A stretch of 64,000 nucleotides of DNA from a virus, in the IMG/VR virus record IMGVR_UViG_3300047499_000113, positions 176,016 through 240,015 of that record; one strand, given 5' to 3'. Each line of letters opens with the position of its first letter. Position 1 is the stretch's first letter. Under the pieces are notes generated by a model. That model worked only from the letters and a program-made list of their open reading frames with translations, made no database searches and was not told the DNA's origin. The translations under genes were made by a program, and so were the position numbers. This document shows, piece after piece, positions 57,528 through 64,000 of this stretch.

Positions 57528-57919
57528 CAGCTCGTCATGATGTCGTCGATGCTTTTGGCGACGTGGTCAGCGATGACGATGGAGCAGTCGGTGTGGCGGA
57601 GGTGGTCGCGCCAATCGTTGAAGACCTTGAACACCCACTCGAAGTCGGCATCTTGAGGGGCCTCGTAGAGGAGCTGGCCGTCCATCTTGTCGATGTTCGT
57701 GATCCGGTCGTGCTCCAGGACCTCGAAGCACATCCGCGACAGGCGGTGGACCTTCACGAGGTCCTGAGCTTCGGGCTTCTCTCGCCGGACGAGCGACTTG
57801 ATGCTCGAGCGAAGAAACTCGACCAGAGGATAGGTCTGGTGAGGCCGCAGCTGCACGTCCAGCAGGCCGTGGTGCAGACTGTATTCGACGCCGCAGACTC
57901 CGCCCTTCACATCTACCAT
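57527..57919 (-). CDS. Hypothetical protein
   Basis: 130 residues from the ATG at 57919 (a TTG precedes it). AGGG lies about 4 bases upstream, and a GTACATT element 13 bases before the start. It is mainly helical (VEFLRSSIKSLVRREKPEAQ; DHVAKSIDDIM). No family is recognised. Confidence 0.6.
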   Translation of the reverse strand: MVDVKGGVCGVEYSLHHGLLDVQLRPHQTYPLVEFLRSSIKSLVRREKPEAQDLVKVHRLSRMCFEVLEHDRITNIDKMDGQLLYEAPQDADFEWVFKVFNDWRDHLRHTDCSIVIADHVAKSIDDIMTS

Positions 57920-57927
57920 CAACCCTG

Positions 57928-57960
57928 CCTACAATGTACCCCGTATAATTTACGGGGGTC
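57928..57960. other. Nested inverted repeats between two minus genes
   Basis: CCCCGTA-TAATT-TACGGGG is a perfect 7-bp inverted repeat, and GGGGGTCCCCC overlaps its right side at the end of the upstream gene. It may form a terminator or a processing hairpin. Confidence 0.4.
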
Positions 57961-58834
57961 CCCCGGATTCATATTCGCCGTGCGGTTCCTCAGGCGGCTT
58001 GCGCTTCTTGGTAGAAGGCGCCACGGTGCCCTCCTGCTCGGCCTGCTCGCGCTTCTCCTTGTGCACGGCCTTGAGGTCTCCCTTGGCCGTCTGCACGACG
58101 TCGGACTTGTAGAACTTGCGGAACTCGACGATGGGATCGTCGGTCACGCCCTCGACCCTCGTGTCCGGATGCTCGTGAACCTCGAAAGAGTAGTGCCACG
58201 GGATATGGTCTATCTCTATCTTGGCTTCGTAGACGCCGGCGATGTCCACGGTCAGCTCCGGCAGACCGCGATCATTCTTTCCCGCTTTGACTCGCCAACC
58301 CTTCTCGGTCATCTTGTTGGCCAAGTCCTGCATCTCCTTGGTCTCTACCTCCTCACGCCCGGCCATGCGGATTACCGCATGGAGCAATCTCGCCGCTTGA
58401 GGGAGACTCGGAAGCACAGTCGCGTGCCGCAACAGACGGGCAAGGGTGCGAGGGCCGATTCTCTGAGCTTCGGCATCTGCAGCCCAGGCCCGAAGAAGGT
58501 TCGACAGCACTGGAGGAGGCATGTAGTTGTGCATCGAGGGCTCGAGCGCGGCGGCCATCTTCTGCAAAGCCTCATCGCCGGCGGTGCCCGTCTTGAGGAA
58601 GTCGACCAGGAACTTCATCGGCTCGTCGGTGACGGCCTCGTCCTTGTCCGATTCGTCCTCGTAGGCATGGACGCTGACCGCGAACTGCGGACTGGACGTG
58701 GGCTTCAGCTCTACGTAGTAGCTGTCGCTCCGAGCCTCGAAGACTCCATCGCGGAAGCTCGAACGCCAGTGTTCGCCCTTGAAGTAGGTCTTCAAGTCGT
58801 CTACTGTAACCGTAGCAGCAACAAGCCTCTTCAT
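57950..58834 (-). CDS. Hypothetical protein
   Basis: 294 residues, beginning MKRLVAATVTVDDLKTYFKG. Two beta-rich segments with parallel wording (VFEARSDSYYVELKP; VYEAKIEIDHIPWHYSFEVH) flank a helical centre, suggesting an internal duplication. The C-terminus is Lys/Glu/Pro-rich. A GTACTTT element is 8 bases before the ATG. No family is recognised. Confidence 0.65.
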   Translation of the reverse strand: MKRLVAATVTVDDLKTYFKGEHWRSSFRDGVFEARSDSYYVELKPTSSPQFAVSVHAYEDESDKDEAVTDEPMKFLVDFLKTGTAGDEALQKMAAALEPSMHNYMPPPVLSNLLRAWAADAEAQRIGPRTLARLLRHATVLPSLPQAARLLHAVIRMAGREEVETKEMQDLANKMTEKGWRVKAGKNDRGLPELTVDIAGVYEAKIEIDHIPWHYSFEVHEHPDTRVEGVTDDPIVEFRKFYKSDVVQTAKGDLKAVHKEKREQAEQEGTVAPSTKKRKPPEEPHGEYESGGPP

Positions 58835-58842
58835 CTCGGTAG

Positions 58843-58849
58843 AAAGTAC
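58843..58849 (-). promoter_or_regulatory. Start-proximal -10 element
   Basis: GTACTTT ends 8 bases before the ATG at 58834. Confidence 0.5.
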
Positions 58850-58860
58850 CAAATAGAGGC

Positions 58861-59451
58861 TCAGTCGTTTTCGAACTCCTGATCGACGAAGGCGTGGTAA
58901 TCGTCGACGACGTCCTGCGGAATCTCCTCGAACTTGGCGATGTTGACCTCGAGGTCCCACATCTGGCCGTAGGTGTTCATCAGGAGCAGGTTGACGCCGT
59001 CGCGCTCCTTGAGCTTGCCGTCCCAATATTGGGCGAAGCGCGGGAAGTTCCGCAGGGTTTTGGCGACCTCGCGCAGGTATTCGGAGTCGCCGAGGATGTG
59101 CTCGCGCTTGACGCTGCGCGACAGCACGAGATTGAAGGTCTTGAGGAACTGGATGCCGAACTCGCGCGGCGTGTACTTGCCGAGCTTGACGCGGAAGCCC
59201 GCAGTGCACGAACGCAGCGCGCCATCGATTGGCGTCCAGAGAAGGTGGAATCCCCACGGCGGATCGCTCTTGAGCAAGATGAAGCTCGAGCTGTAACCCG
59301 GCGTGTCCTCGTCGACAGTCATGACGACTTCGTACTTGAACTTGTGCTTCTCCGTGCGCACGATGGCGGCTGGAATCTTGACCGTGCTCGGGTGCGCGCC
59401 GGACAAGAGCTGCGGAATCGTCAGCAGGCGGGGATTGAGGACTGACCTCAC
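58861..59451 (-). CDS. Hypothetical protein
   Basis: 196 residues if started at the GTG at 59451, which follows a GTACAAT element by 13 bases; longer starts to 59601 would overlap the next gene. VLNPRLLTIPQLLSG, KHKFKYEVVMTVDEDTPGYS and a helical C-terminal half are visible. It ends EEIPQDVVDDYHAFVDQEF. No family is recognised. Confidence 0.6.
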   Translation of the reverse strand: MRSVLNPRLLTIPQLLSGAHPSTVKIPAAIVRTEKHKFKYEVVMTVDEDTPGYSSSFILLKSDPPWGFHLLWTPIDGALRSCTAGFRVKLGKYTPREFGIQFLKTFNLVLSRSVKREHILGDSEYLREVAKTLRNFPRFAQYWDGKLKERDGVNLLLMNTYGQMWDLEVNIAKFEEIPQDVVDDYHAFVDQEFEND

Positions 59452-59458
59452 ACCACCT

Positions 59459-59472
59459 GGTACAATTGTACC
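59459..59472. promoter_or_regulatory. 14-bp palindrome over a -10 element
   Basis: GGTACAATTGTACC, a perfect palindrome sharing the TACAATTGTA core with the site at 33785. On minus it provides GTACAAT for the gene starting at 59451. Confidence 0.5.
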
Positions 59473-59482
59473 CTTCGGATTT

Positions 59483-60019
59483 TCAGCACAGGACGGTGAC
59501 GAATTTAGGACAACCGATCCTATGTTGAATCCCTCCGAGCGAAGCTGCTCCGCCAAAACCTCGCTCATCGGCTTCTGTGTGGGAGGTCTCCGTTTTCTCA
59601 TGGCAGTAGCCGCACTCGGTTACTACTACCGTGGTGCGACCTTCGCGGCGGACCGAGACCTGGTCCTTCTTGTACTTGGGGCAGTTCTCGGCGTGTACGG
59701 CCGAACCGCACCAGCGGCAGCCGAGCTTGCGGGCGATGTTGGCGGCGTTCTTGGAGCGCTGGTCCTCGCACCGCTCTTTGGAGTGCTCGCCATCGATACC
59801 GCAGAGCTGACACTCGGATGCTGGAGGAGGCGGGATACGAGTCTGCTCGCGAATGAAGTCGGTGCGGCGCGAGTGCTCGCGCTTGAGATACGCGCCGTCG
59901 ACCGGGTGCGGCATCCCGGCGACGTTGAACTTCGCGGTGTCGCCGGCCGGGCAGTCGCACGGCAGGTCGTTGTTGCCGGTCTCTATGACTCCTGTGCCTC
60001 GGCACTTGGGGCAGCTCAT
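59483..60019 (-). CDS. Cys-rich zinc-binding protein with DnaJ-like motifs
   Basis: 178 residues from the ATG at 60019. CPKCRGTGVIETG and later CDCPAGD, CQLCG, CRWCG and CGYCHEK give at least five CxxC or CxC units, probably two or three zinc sites. A GTAATCT element lies 5 bases upstream. Its role is unknown; a chaperone-like or RNA-binding function is possible. Confidence 0.65.
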   Translation of the reverse strand: MSCPKCRGTGVIETGNNDLPCDCPAGDTAKFNVAGMPHPVDGAYLKREHSRRTDFIREQTRIPPPPASECQLCGIDGEHSKERCEDQRSKNAANIARKLGCRWCGSAVHAENCPKYKKDQVSVRREGRTTVVVTECGYCHEKTETSHTEADERGFGGAASLGGIQHRIGCPKFVTVLC

Positions 60020-60024
60020 GCCCA

Positions 60025-60031
60025 AGATTAC
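60025..60031 (-). promoter_or_regulatory. Start-proximal -10 element
   Basis: GTAATCT ends 5 bases before the ATG at 60019. Confidence 0.5.
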
Positions 60032-60040
60032 ACGGGCCGA

Positions 60041-60355
60041 TCAGCTGCCGTGGACTGCTGCCACCTGGAAGTCCTCTTGCTCGAGGACGAGCAGGGGCTC
60101 GGTGCCATCGGCTTCGTGCTCGCCGGTCCAGCCGAAACCGACCCACTCCTTGCGCACGCGCGCGAGCTTGCGCCGGCGGCCGTTGCCGATCATGCAGCGG
60201 AACTCGGCGGGCATGGGCAGCTTGTCGACCGATTCGACCATCATCGACTGCAAGGTCTTGAACGAGATGGTCTCCCGGTCTTTCCCGGTCAGCTCGTCTC
60301 GCAGCATCTTGGTGCGCGAAGGTTTCGGCGCGGACTTTCTGGCTCGTGACTTCAC
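60041..60355 (-). CDS. Hypothetical basic-then-acidic protein
   Basis: About 104 residues from a GTG at 60355; the upstream frame is open to 60430. The N-terminus is Lys/Arg-rich (VKSRARKSAPKPSRTKML), the C-terminus acidic (GEHEADGTEPLLVLEQED). GTAAATT lies on minus at 60382-60388. No family is recognised. Confidence 0.5.
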   Translation of the reverse strand: MKSRARKSAPKPSRTKMLRDELTGKDRETISFKTLQSMMVESVDKLPMPAEFRCMIGNGRRRKLARVRKEWVGFGWTGEHEADGTEPLLVLEQEDFQVAAVHGS

Positions 60356-60397
60356 GCAAGGTCGGTACGGGACAGGACTGCAATTTACAGAATGTTG

Positions 60398-60418
60398 GTC
60401 CGCGCCGAAGGCGCGGAC
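60398..60418. terminator. Perfect 9-bp hairpin, UUCG loop on minus
   Basis: GTCCGCGCC-GAA-GGCGCGGAC. On minus the tip reads C(TTCG)G, a stable tetraloop. It lies 44 bases past the stop of the gene at 60462. No T-run follows. Confidence 0.5.
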
Positions 60419-60461
60419 AAGCTCGGGCATCTTCCTATGTGTGTCAGACGGGTGACGACTC

Positions 60462-60782
60462 CTAGTCAGCCTCGTCCTGCTCTTTCCACCACTCGATGAA
60501 CCACTTCGTCAGGTGGTAGTAGTGAATCATGGCAGCGACGAAAGTGACGGTCATCACTATCTCGCACCATAGCGGGACGGGCTTGCCTATCATCCAAATG
60601 AAGAAGTGGTCCACGAACTTCACGACGTCATTACGTAGTGCACCGTGCACCGTGTACTCTTCGCAGTTGAATTTCTTGCCGTCCTGCTCGACCTTGGCGG
60701 TGGCCGCAGGCACGTAATCGGGCGGCACGCGGATACGCTCGAATACGCCGCCGCAGCGCTCGCACTTGTAGCGACGGCGCAC
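60462..60782 (-). CDS. Zinc-ribbon membrane protein
   Basis: 106 residues from a GTG. N-terminal YKCERCGGVFERI suggests half of a zinc ribbon. LWCEIVMTVTFVAAMIHYYHL (about 70-90) is a probable membrane helix, preceded by aromatic residues (HFFIWMIG). The C-terminus is Trp/Glu-rich. The function is unknown. Confidence 0.55.
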   Translation of the reverse strand: MRRRYKCERCGGVFERIRVPPDYVPAATAKVEQDGKKFNCEEYTVHGALRNDVVKFVDHFFIWMIGKPVPLWCEIVMTVTFVAAMIHYYHLTKWFIEWWKEQDEAD

Positions 60783-60904
60783 GGCGCGACCTGACGAAAT
60801 CGTGAACCTTCCGCGGCCCCGCGGCCGCGGGCGGGGCGCCTACGCTCTGGCCGTGACCGAACTTCTTGCAGATGTGACTAGTGGGCAGCACCCACTAATT
60901 GTAC
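60783..60904 (-). promoter_or_regulatory. GC-rich leader with GTACAAT promoter
   Basis: GTACAAT lies at 60898-60904 on minus. The roughly 115-base leader to the GTG at 60782 holds a GTGGG/CCCAC hairpin and a dense CCGCGG/GGCCGC palindromic block near 60820-60840, which could block or control translation. Confidence 0.4.
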
Positions 60905-60905
60905 A

Positions 60906-61272
60906 TCAGTTCCAGCGGTTGCCGTCCGGCGATCTCGTGCGGGTCTTGCCGGCGGCGGGCTGCGGACCGGACTCGTCCGCATCGGCGTCGCCAATCTCCA
61001 CTTCGTCCTTGTCGCCGGTGACGCCCGCGCATTGAAGCGACTGCGTTTCGACCAGGGCGCCTTCTGCCTTGGGCGGAGGTGGCGATGGTGCAAGTCACGT
61101 AGCCGTCGTTGTCCGAATCGATTTGGGCGCAGTTTGGGCTTGCCCTGAACCTTGATGCCCAGGTCGTCGGCCCACTTCTGCGCGGCCTGCTCGGGCGGAA
61201 CGGTGTTGTGGCGCTCGTCGCAGGCGACCTGCAACCCATCCAGCACAGGGTGAGAATGATGGCTTTCTTCAT
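60906..61272 (-). pseudogene. Lipoprotein-like gene broken by about three frame shifts
   Basis: The start MKKAIILTLCWMG is a lipoprotein-type signal. Continuing needs frame changes to read VACDERHNTVPPEQAAQKWA, then NCAQIDSDNDGYVTCTIATS, then KAEGALVETQSLQCAGVTGD to a stop at 60906. Joined, these give about 120 residues resembling small phage lipoproteins with a DSDxDGYVxCT segment. GTAAATT lies on minus at 61302-61308. Breaks near homopolymers suggest sequence errors, but decay is possible. Confidence 0.6.
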
Positions 61273-61316
61273 TTGCACGAGCTGTGCAGCTCGAACGGTC
61301 CAATTTACAGCAGTGG

Positions 61317-61804
61317 TCAGCGCCGGGCGATGATGCTTTTGGGAATGCGCGCCAGACGCTCTTTTGCGGGCAGCTCGGACTTGTACCAGACGTCGACCAG
61401 CCGGAACATGTTCTTGGTGCAGATTTTGCGGCACATGTTGTCGACTTTCCGGCTCGGACGACCGGGCGAGATGTTCAGGTCCCACATGGACTCGTAGACC
61501 TTGTTCATCAGCTCCATGATTTGGTGCTGGGTCCAGTCCTGCATATGCGCCAGGACGCGCTCTTTCTCACTGATGCGGTTGCAGGAAGACTCGAACTGGC
61601 GAAGGAACTGCTGGCCGAACGCGCCCAGGTCGGCCGGCTCTTTCGTGACGACGATGGGGCTCGACCATGTACTGCGACTTGTCCCGCCAGGCGTACGCCA
61701 GGTAGTGGTGCAGCCACAGGGTGCCGGCGTCGCGGATGAAGATGACGGACGAAATGGACCCGTGTCCGTCTTCGTCGGAAAAGACTGTCCGGGTGGGCGC
61801 TCAC
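61317..61804 (-). pseudogene. Hypothetical gene broken by one or two frame shifts
   Basis: Pieces in successive frames read MSAHPDS, then VFSDEDGHGSISSVIFIRDA to SQYMVEP, then IVVTKEPADLGAFGQQFLRQ through MQDWTQHQIMELMNKVYESM to IIARR. The second break is at a CCCC run near 61670. Together they give about 160 residues with no recognised family. Confidence 0.55.
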
Positions 61805-61862
61805 TGTTCGAGACTGCTACACTGGCGCGGGATTCATTTGCGAAAATGCCGCTGCCGTAGGC

Positions 61863-61869
61863 GTACGCT
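61863..61869 (+). promoter_or_regulatory. Start-proximal -10 element
   Basis: GTACGCT ends 6 bases before the GTG at 61876. Confidence 0.45.
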
Positions 61870-61875
61870 CCCCAG

Positions 61876-62420
61876 GTGAAGCCGAAAAAGTTCGACGTGC
61901 GGGATTTTCCGCTGGAAATCGTGCGGCGTGCGCTGGAAACGGGGCGCCCGGTGTCCCGGTTGGAGACCGTGGGCTACTGCATCCCGGCGCTACTGCTCAT
62001 CTACTACACGTGCTGGTCGGTCTACCGGCAGGGCTACTGGCACTGGGTGGACGCGCTGGAACTCGCCGCCGGCGCGGGCATCTTGTGGCTGTTCATCTAC
62101 AAACATCGGCTGGGCGGCAGGGACCGGCAACTTTTGGCGCGGGCCAAGCAGATGGTCAAAGGAAAGACGCAGTACGAGAGGGAGCGCTGCACGCTGGCCG
62201 AGCAGGCGGAGGTTGCCGAAGGCAGGTGCCCGGACTGCGGCGAAAGTCAGCTGATGGCGGGACCGACTGGCGGGTTCTCGACCAACGTCCAGTGCGGCGA
62301 CGTCGAATGCGGCGCTCTCGCTTCAACATCATGGGCCCGTTCGGCATAGAGCGAATCTCTCCGGCGTCGCCGCGCAAAAGTATCGACCTGTCGAGCCGCG
62401 AAACCCCGTTCAGGAACTAG
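61876..62420 (+). CDS. Two-helix membrane protein with C-terminal zinc ribbon, frame break
   Basis: Residues 35-50 (YCIPALLLIYYTCWSVY) and 60-78 (LELAAGAGILWLFIY) are membrane helices. GRCPDCGESQLMAGPTGGFS followed by NVQCGDVECG is a zinc ribbon. The expected continuation SRFNIMGPFGIERIS is in another frame; unshifted the frame ends at 62349, shifted at 62420. The break is near 62310. Confidence 0.6.
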
Positions 62421-62422
62421 AC

Positions 62423-62686
62423 GTGAAGCCCGATGAGGCGGTTATCCGCTTTGCGAATGTGAACCCGCCGCCCGGACTTTGCTGGCATATGGTCCGGGTC
62501 GACCCGACGAGAATGAACTCGGACTGGAAGCAGTGCCGAGAGCCCGCCCGGCCGTACCTGGCCAGCAACGCGCACGGAGACCACATCTTGCAGTGGGTCT
62601 GCGACTCTTGCGCCCGGAGCGCCCAAATCTTCGGAACTGCACTGAGCGAGGAAGAGGTTGCAGTGGCCGAGGTCATGTGCTCGTGA
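62423..62686 (+). CDS. Hypothetical small protein with CxxC
   Basis: 87 residues from a GTG just after the previous gene. HILQWVCDSCARSAQIFGTA is a Cys pair near residue 60; earlier LCWHMV and KQCRE add cysteines. It ends in a short helix. No family is recognised. Confidence 0.5.
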   Translation: MKPDEAVIRFANVNPPPGLCWHMVRVDPTRMNSDWKQCREPARPYLASNAHGDHILQWVCDSCARSAQIFGTALSEEEVAVAEVMCS

Positions 62687-62805
62687 CGGGATGTAAATTC
62701 CCCGGTACGGACGGCCCCGCCGCGTAGCCGGCCTGGAGTGGACTTCCTCCGGCGGAGGCAGGTTGAAGCTCCCCTGGCGAAAGCGGGTGCCCGTCCGGTT
62801 GGTCC

Positions 62806-63030
62806 TCAGACGGTGTAGCTGCTCTGGACGTCGTCGCCCGGATGTCCGTCATCGTCATCGTAGACGGCGGTGACCGAATATTTTTCGGCGACCATCTTGG
62901 CCTCGTCGCCGTACTGGCCGGCTTCCATCGCGTGCAGGGCGTTGAGCATGTCCTGGCACTTGCTCTCCTGCACTTCAATCTCGAGCCAGTCGTCTTCCCA
63001 GTTCTCGATTCTGCCGCCCAGCTTGTCCAC
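62806..63030 (-). CDS. Hypothetical acidic protein, possibly 5' frame-shifted
   Basis: 74 residues from a GTG. ENWEDDWLEIEVQESKCQDM and AKMVAEKYSVTAVYDDDDG are visible. The frame is open upstream (DPDGTYAAGFSAV) to a TAG, and another frame just before reads RFIHISCDPDDLD, which would make a natural N-terminus; a one-base error could separate them. Confidence 0.5.
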   Translation of the reverse strand: MDKLGGRIENWEDDWLEIEVQESKCQDMLNALHAMEAGQYGDEAKMVAEKYSVTAVYDDDDGHPGDDVQSSYTV

Positions 63031-63121
63031 GACGGCGGAGAATCCCGCGGCGTACGTGCCGTCCGGGTCCTAATCCAAGTCGTCCGGGTCGCAGCTGATG
63101 TGGATGAAGCGCAGAGGGTCG

Positions 63122-63463
63122 CTACCTACCGCCCGTGCGCGCGTCATACTCCATCGATTCGTAGGCGTCCTCGGTGTGGAACGAATCGATGGCGTCCGAA
63201 GAGTAAACGACCTCGTCGTCCGACTCCCTCACGAGCGACACCGGGTCGTCCGCGTTCGGCACACCAGTCTTGCCGCCAGCATTCGGGTCGAAGTACATGT
63301 AGTAGCCGCCCGGGACCATGACTTTCTCGTCGGCATCGGGCCGGGCCTTCTTCCACTTCGCGATGGTCTGCTCGATGACCCGCATCGACTCCTCGCCGAT
63401 GGCGGGGTCGGGCGGAAGGGCAGCAATTCGGGCAGCGATACGCGCCAGGCGAGTCTCGTCCAT
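63122..63463 (-). CDS. Hypothetical protein with RIAAR N-terminus
   Basis: 113 residues. MDETRLARIAARIAALPPDP matches the N-terminus of the protein at 43431. The rest includes KVMVPGGYYMYFDPNAGGK and an acidic C-terminal half. CAGGAGC lies immediately before the ATG. The function is unknown. Confidence 0.6.
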   Translation of the reverse strand: MDETRLARIAARIAALPPDPAIGEESMRVIEQTIAKWKKARPDADEKVMVPGGYYMYFDPNAGGKTGVPNADDPVSLVRESDDEVVYSSDAIDSFHTEDAYESMEYDARTGGR

Positions 63464-63486
63464 GCTCCTGCCCAGCGATTAAAATC

Positions 63487-63792
63487 TCAGGGCGACGGAC
63501 GCAGGCGCTTCCAGACGTCCCAGGAGGCGTTGCACAGTAGGTCGCCCTCCTGGCACCGGCCGTCCGAACCCTTGGCCATCCGCTCGGTCACGTACTGCAT
63601 CGGGCAGTTCTGGTCTTTTCCGAACTTCTCCTTGGACGCCCAAAGCTGGATGGAGTCCTCGGGGCGCAAGACCACCTCGCCCGTCTTCTCGTCGTACGAC
63701 GAGACCACAAGGAACAGGCCGACCTCGACGAAGAACCAACGCTGGCCGTGAGCCAGCTGCATTTGCCCGATGGCTGACTCTACGAATAGCAT
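63487..63792 (-). CDS. Hypothetical protein
   Basis: About 101 residues from the ATG at 63792. RWFFVEVGLFLVVSSYDEKT and GEVVLRPEDSIQLW form a beta-rich core; C-terminal NCPMQY and RCQEGDLLCN hold cysteines. No family is recognised. Confidence 0.55.
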   Translation of the reverse strand: MLFVESAIGQMQLAHGQRWFFVEVGLFLVVSSYDEKTGEVVLRPEDSIQLWASKEKFGKDQNCPMQYVTERMAKGSDGRCQEGDLLCNASWDVWKRLRPSP

Positions 63793-63828
63793 AGCGCGGC
63801 CGTACGAGGGACCCACGAAAACTTTCCC

Positions 63829-63982
63829 GCAGCAAGCCGGGTCCTCCCCGAAGGCTTTACCGCACAGTTGGCCGCGCGGCCCAGGGACCCGGAAAGAAGG
63901 CTTGCAGCAAGCCGGGAGGACCCAAAAGAAAGTTTCGCGACTGATATACCCCTCGAAAGAAAGTTCGCGACTAATACCCTCG
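63829..63982. repeat. Direct repeats at the right edge
   Basis: GCAGCAAGCCGGG occurs at 63829-63841 and 63904-63916, with GGGTCCTCC and GGAGGACCC attached in opposite senses. AAAGAAAGTTTCGCGACT and AAAGAAAGTTCGCGACT start two near-copies of about 28-32 bases ending ACCC(C)TCG, at 63924-63955 and 63955-63982. No gene is seen in 63793-64000. Confidence 0.55.
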
Positions 63983-64000
63983 CCCCGGCCCCGCCCGCGC

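Noticed and set aside
57950-59257. 435-residue minus frame extending the gene at 57950 upstream
   Set aside because: Residues 1-141 overlap the well-formed gene at 58861 in another frame; a GTACTTT element and ATG at 58834 give a better start.
60820-60840. GC-rich CCGCGG/GGCCGC palindromic block as a CRISPR or transposon end
   Set aside because: No repeat-spacer structure, no matching second copy and no transposase nearby; it is better read as a leader hairpin.
1-64000. CRISPR array, tRNA or rRNA genes
   Set aside because: No regularly spaced repeats and no T-loop-like GTTCGAATC motif in a cloverleaf context were seen by eye; a tRNAscan or Infernal run would be decisive.

Overview
This window looks like part of a large tailed-phage (jumbo or near-jumbo) genome, roughly 58% GC by eye, densely packed with overlapping genes. 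The phage reading rests on lysis genes (an endolysin with a peptidoglycan-binding domain, a secreted transglycosylase-like protein, a spanin-like membrane protein), free-standing HNH homing endonucleases, an intein in the ribonucleotide reductase, Ig/BACON-like decoration proteins, phage nucleotide-metabolism genes, and many unrecognised genes of 40-150 residues. No rRNA, ribosomal protein or tRNA gene was seen, and no capsid, portal, terminase or tail gene was recognised. The host is unknown. Spanin-like and lytic genes suggest a diderm, and the start-codon-proximal -10 motifs suggest a host that translates leaderless mRNA.

Layout. 1-6.5 kb (minus): hypothetical or structural-looking proteins, a nucleoside hydrolase and a protein with two sigma-region-4-like helices. 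6.7-30 kb (mainly minus) is a replication, repair and nucleotide block: FEN exonuclease, NusG-like protein, DnaX, TOPRIM primase, SMC-like ATPase half, beta clamp, Fe-S PD-(D/E)XK nuclease, SbcD, RecD2, C-terminal half of an NAD-dependent ligase, intein-bearing class II ribonucleotide reductase, and clamp-loader delta and delta-prime. The N-terminal half of the ligase lies on the plus strand in this block. 29.8-34.5 kb: sigma-like proteins, a TGTGGA iteron cluster and a secreted lysozyme-like protein. 34.5-57.1 kb (mainly plus): a PurZ-like adenylosuccinate synthetase homologue, HNH, a frameshifted NADAR gene followed by an OGFr_N-like gene, tandem ThyX, PAS-membrane protein, zinc-ribbon paralogues, HAD nucleotidases, Ig-repeat protein, peptide deformylase, lysis genes, HhH-GPD glycosylase, dNMP kinase, DHH phosphoesterase and a dual-specificity phosphatase. 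57.1-64 kb: mixed, mostly unknown genes; several reading frames here are broken.

How the genes fit together. The phage carries clamp, full clamp loader, primase, ligase, FEN and recombination nucleases, but no polymerase or DnaB is in this window. Nucleotide supply is extensively re-routed (RNR, ThyX, dNMP kinase, nucleotidases, nucleoside hydrolase). The PurA homologue carries the Asp-to-Ser active-site change reported for PurZ, so a 2-aminoadenine (Z) genome is possible; the partner genes DatZ, MazZ and DpoZ were not found here. Sigma-like and NusG-like proteins suggest that host RNA polymerase is redirected.

The strongest system-level signal is a GTANNNT hexamer-plus-G placed 5-9 bases before the start codon of at least 23 genes on both strands. 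This is the expected geometry of a -10 element that makes leaderless transcripts. A second is a family of small H-x-W/CxxC zinc-ribbon proteins whose C-termini converge on (M/H)ES.
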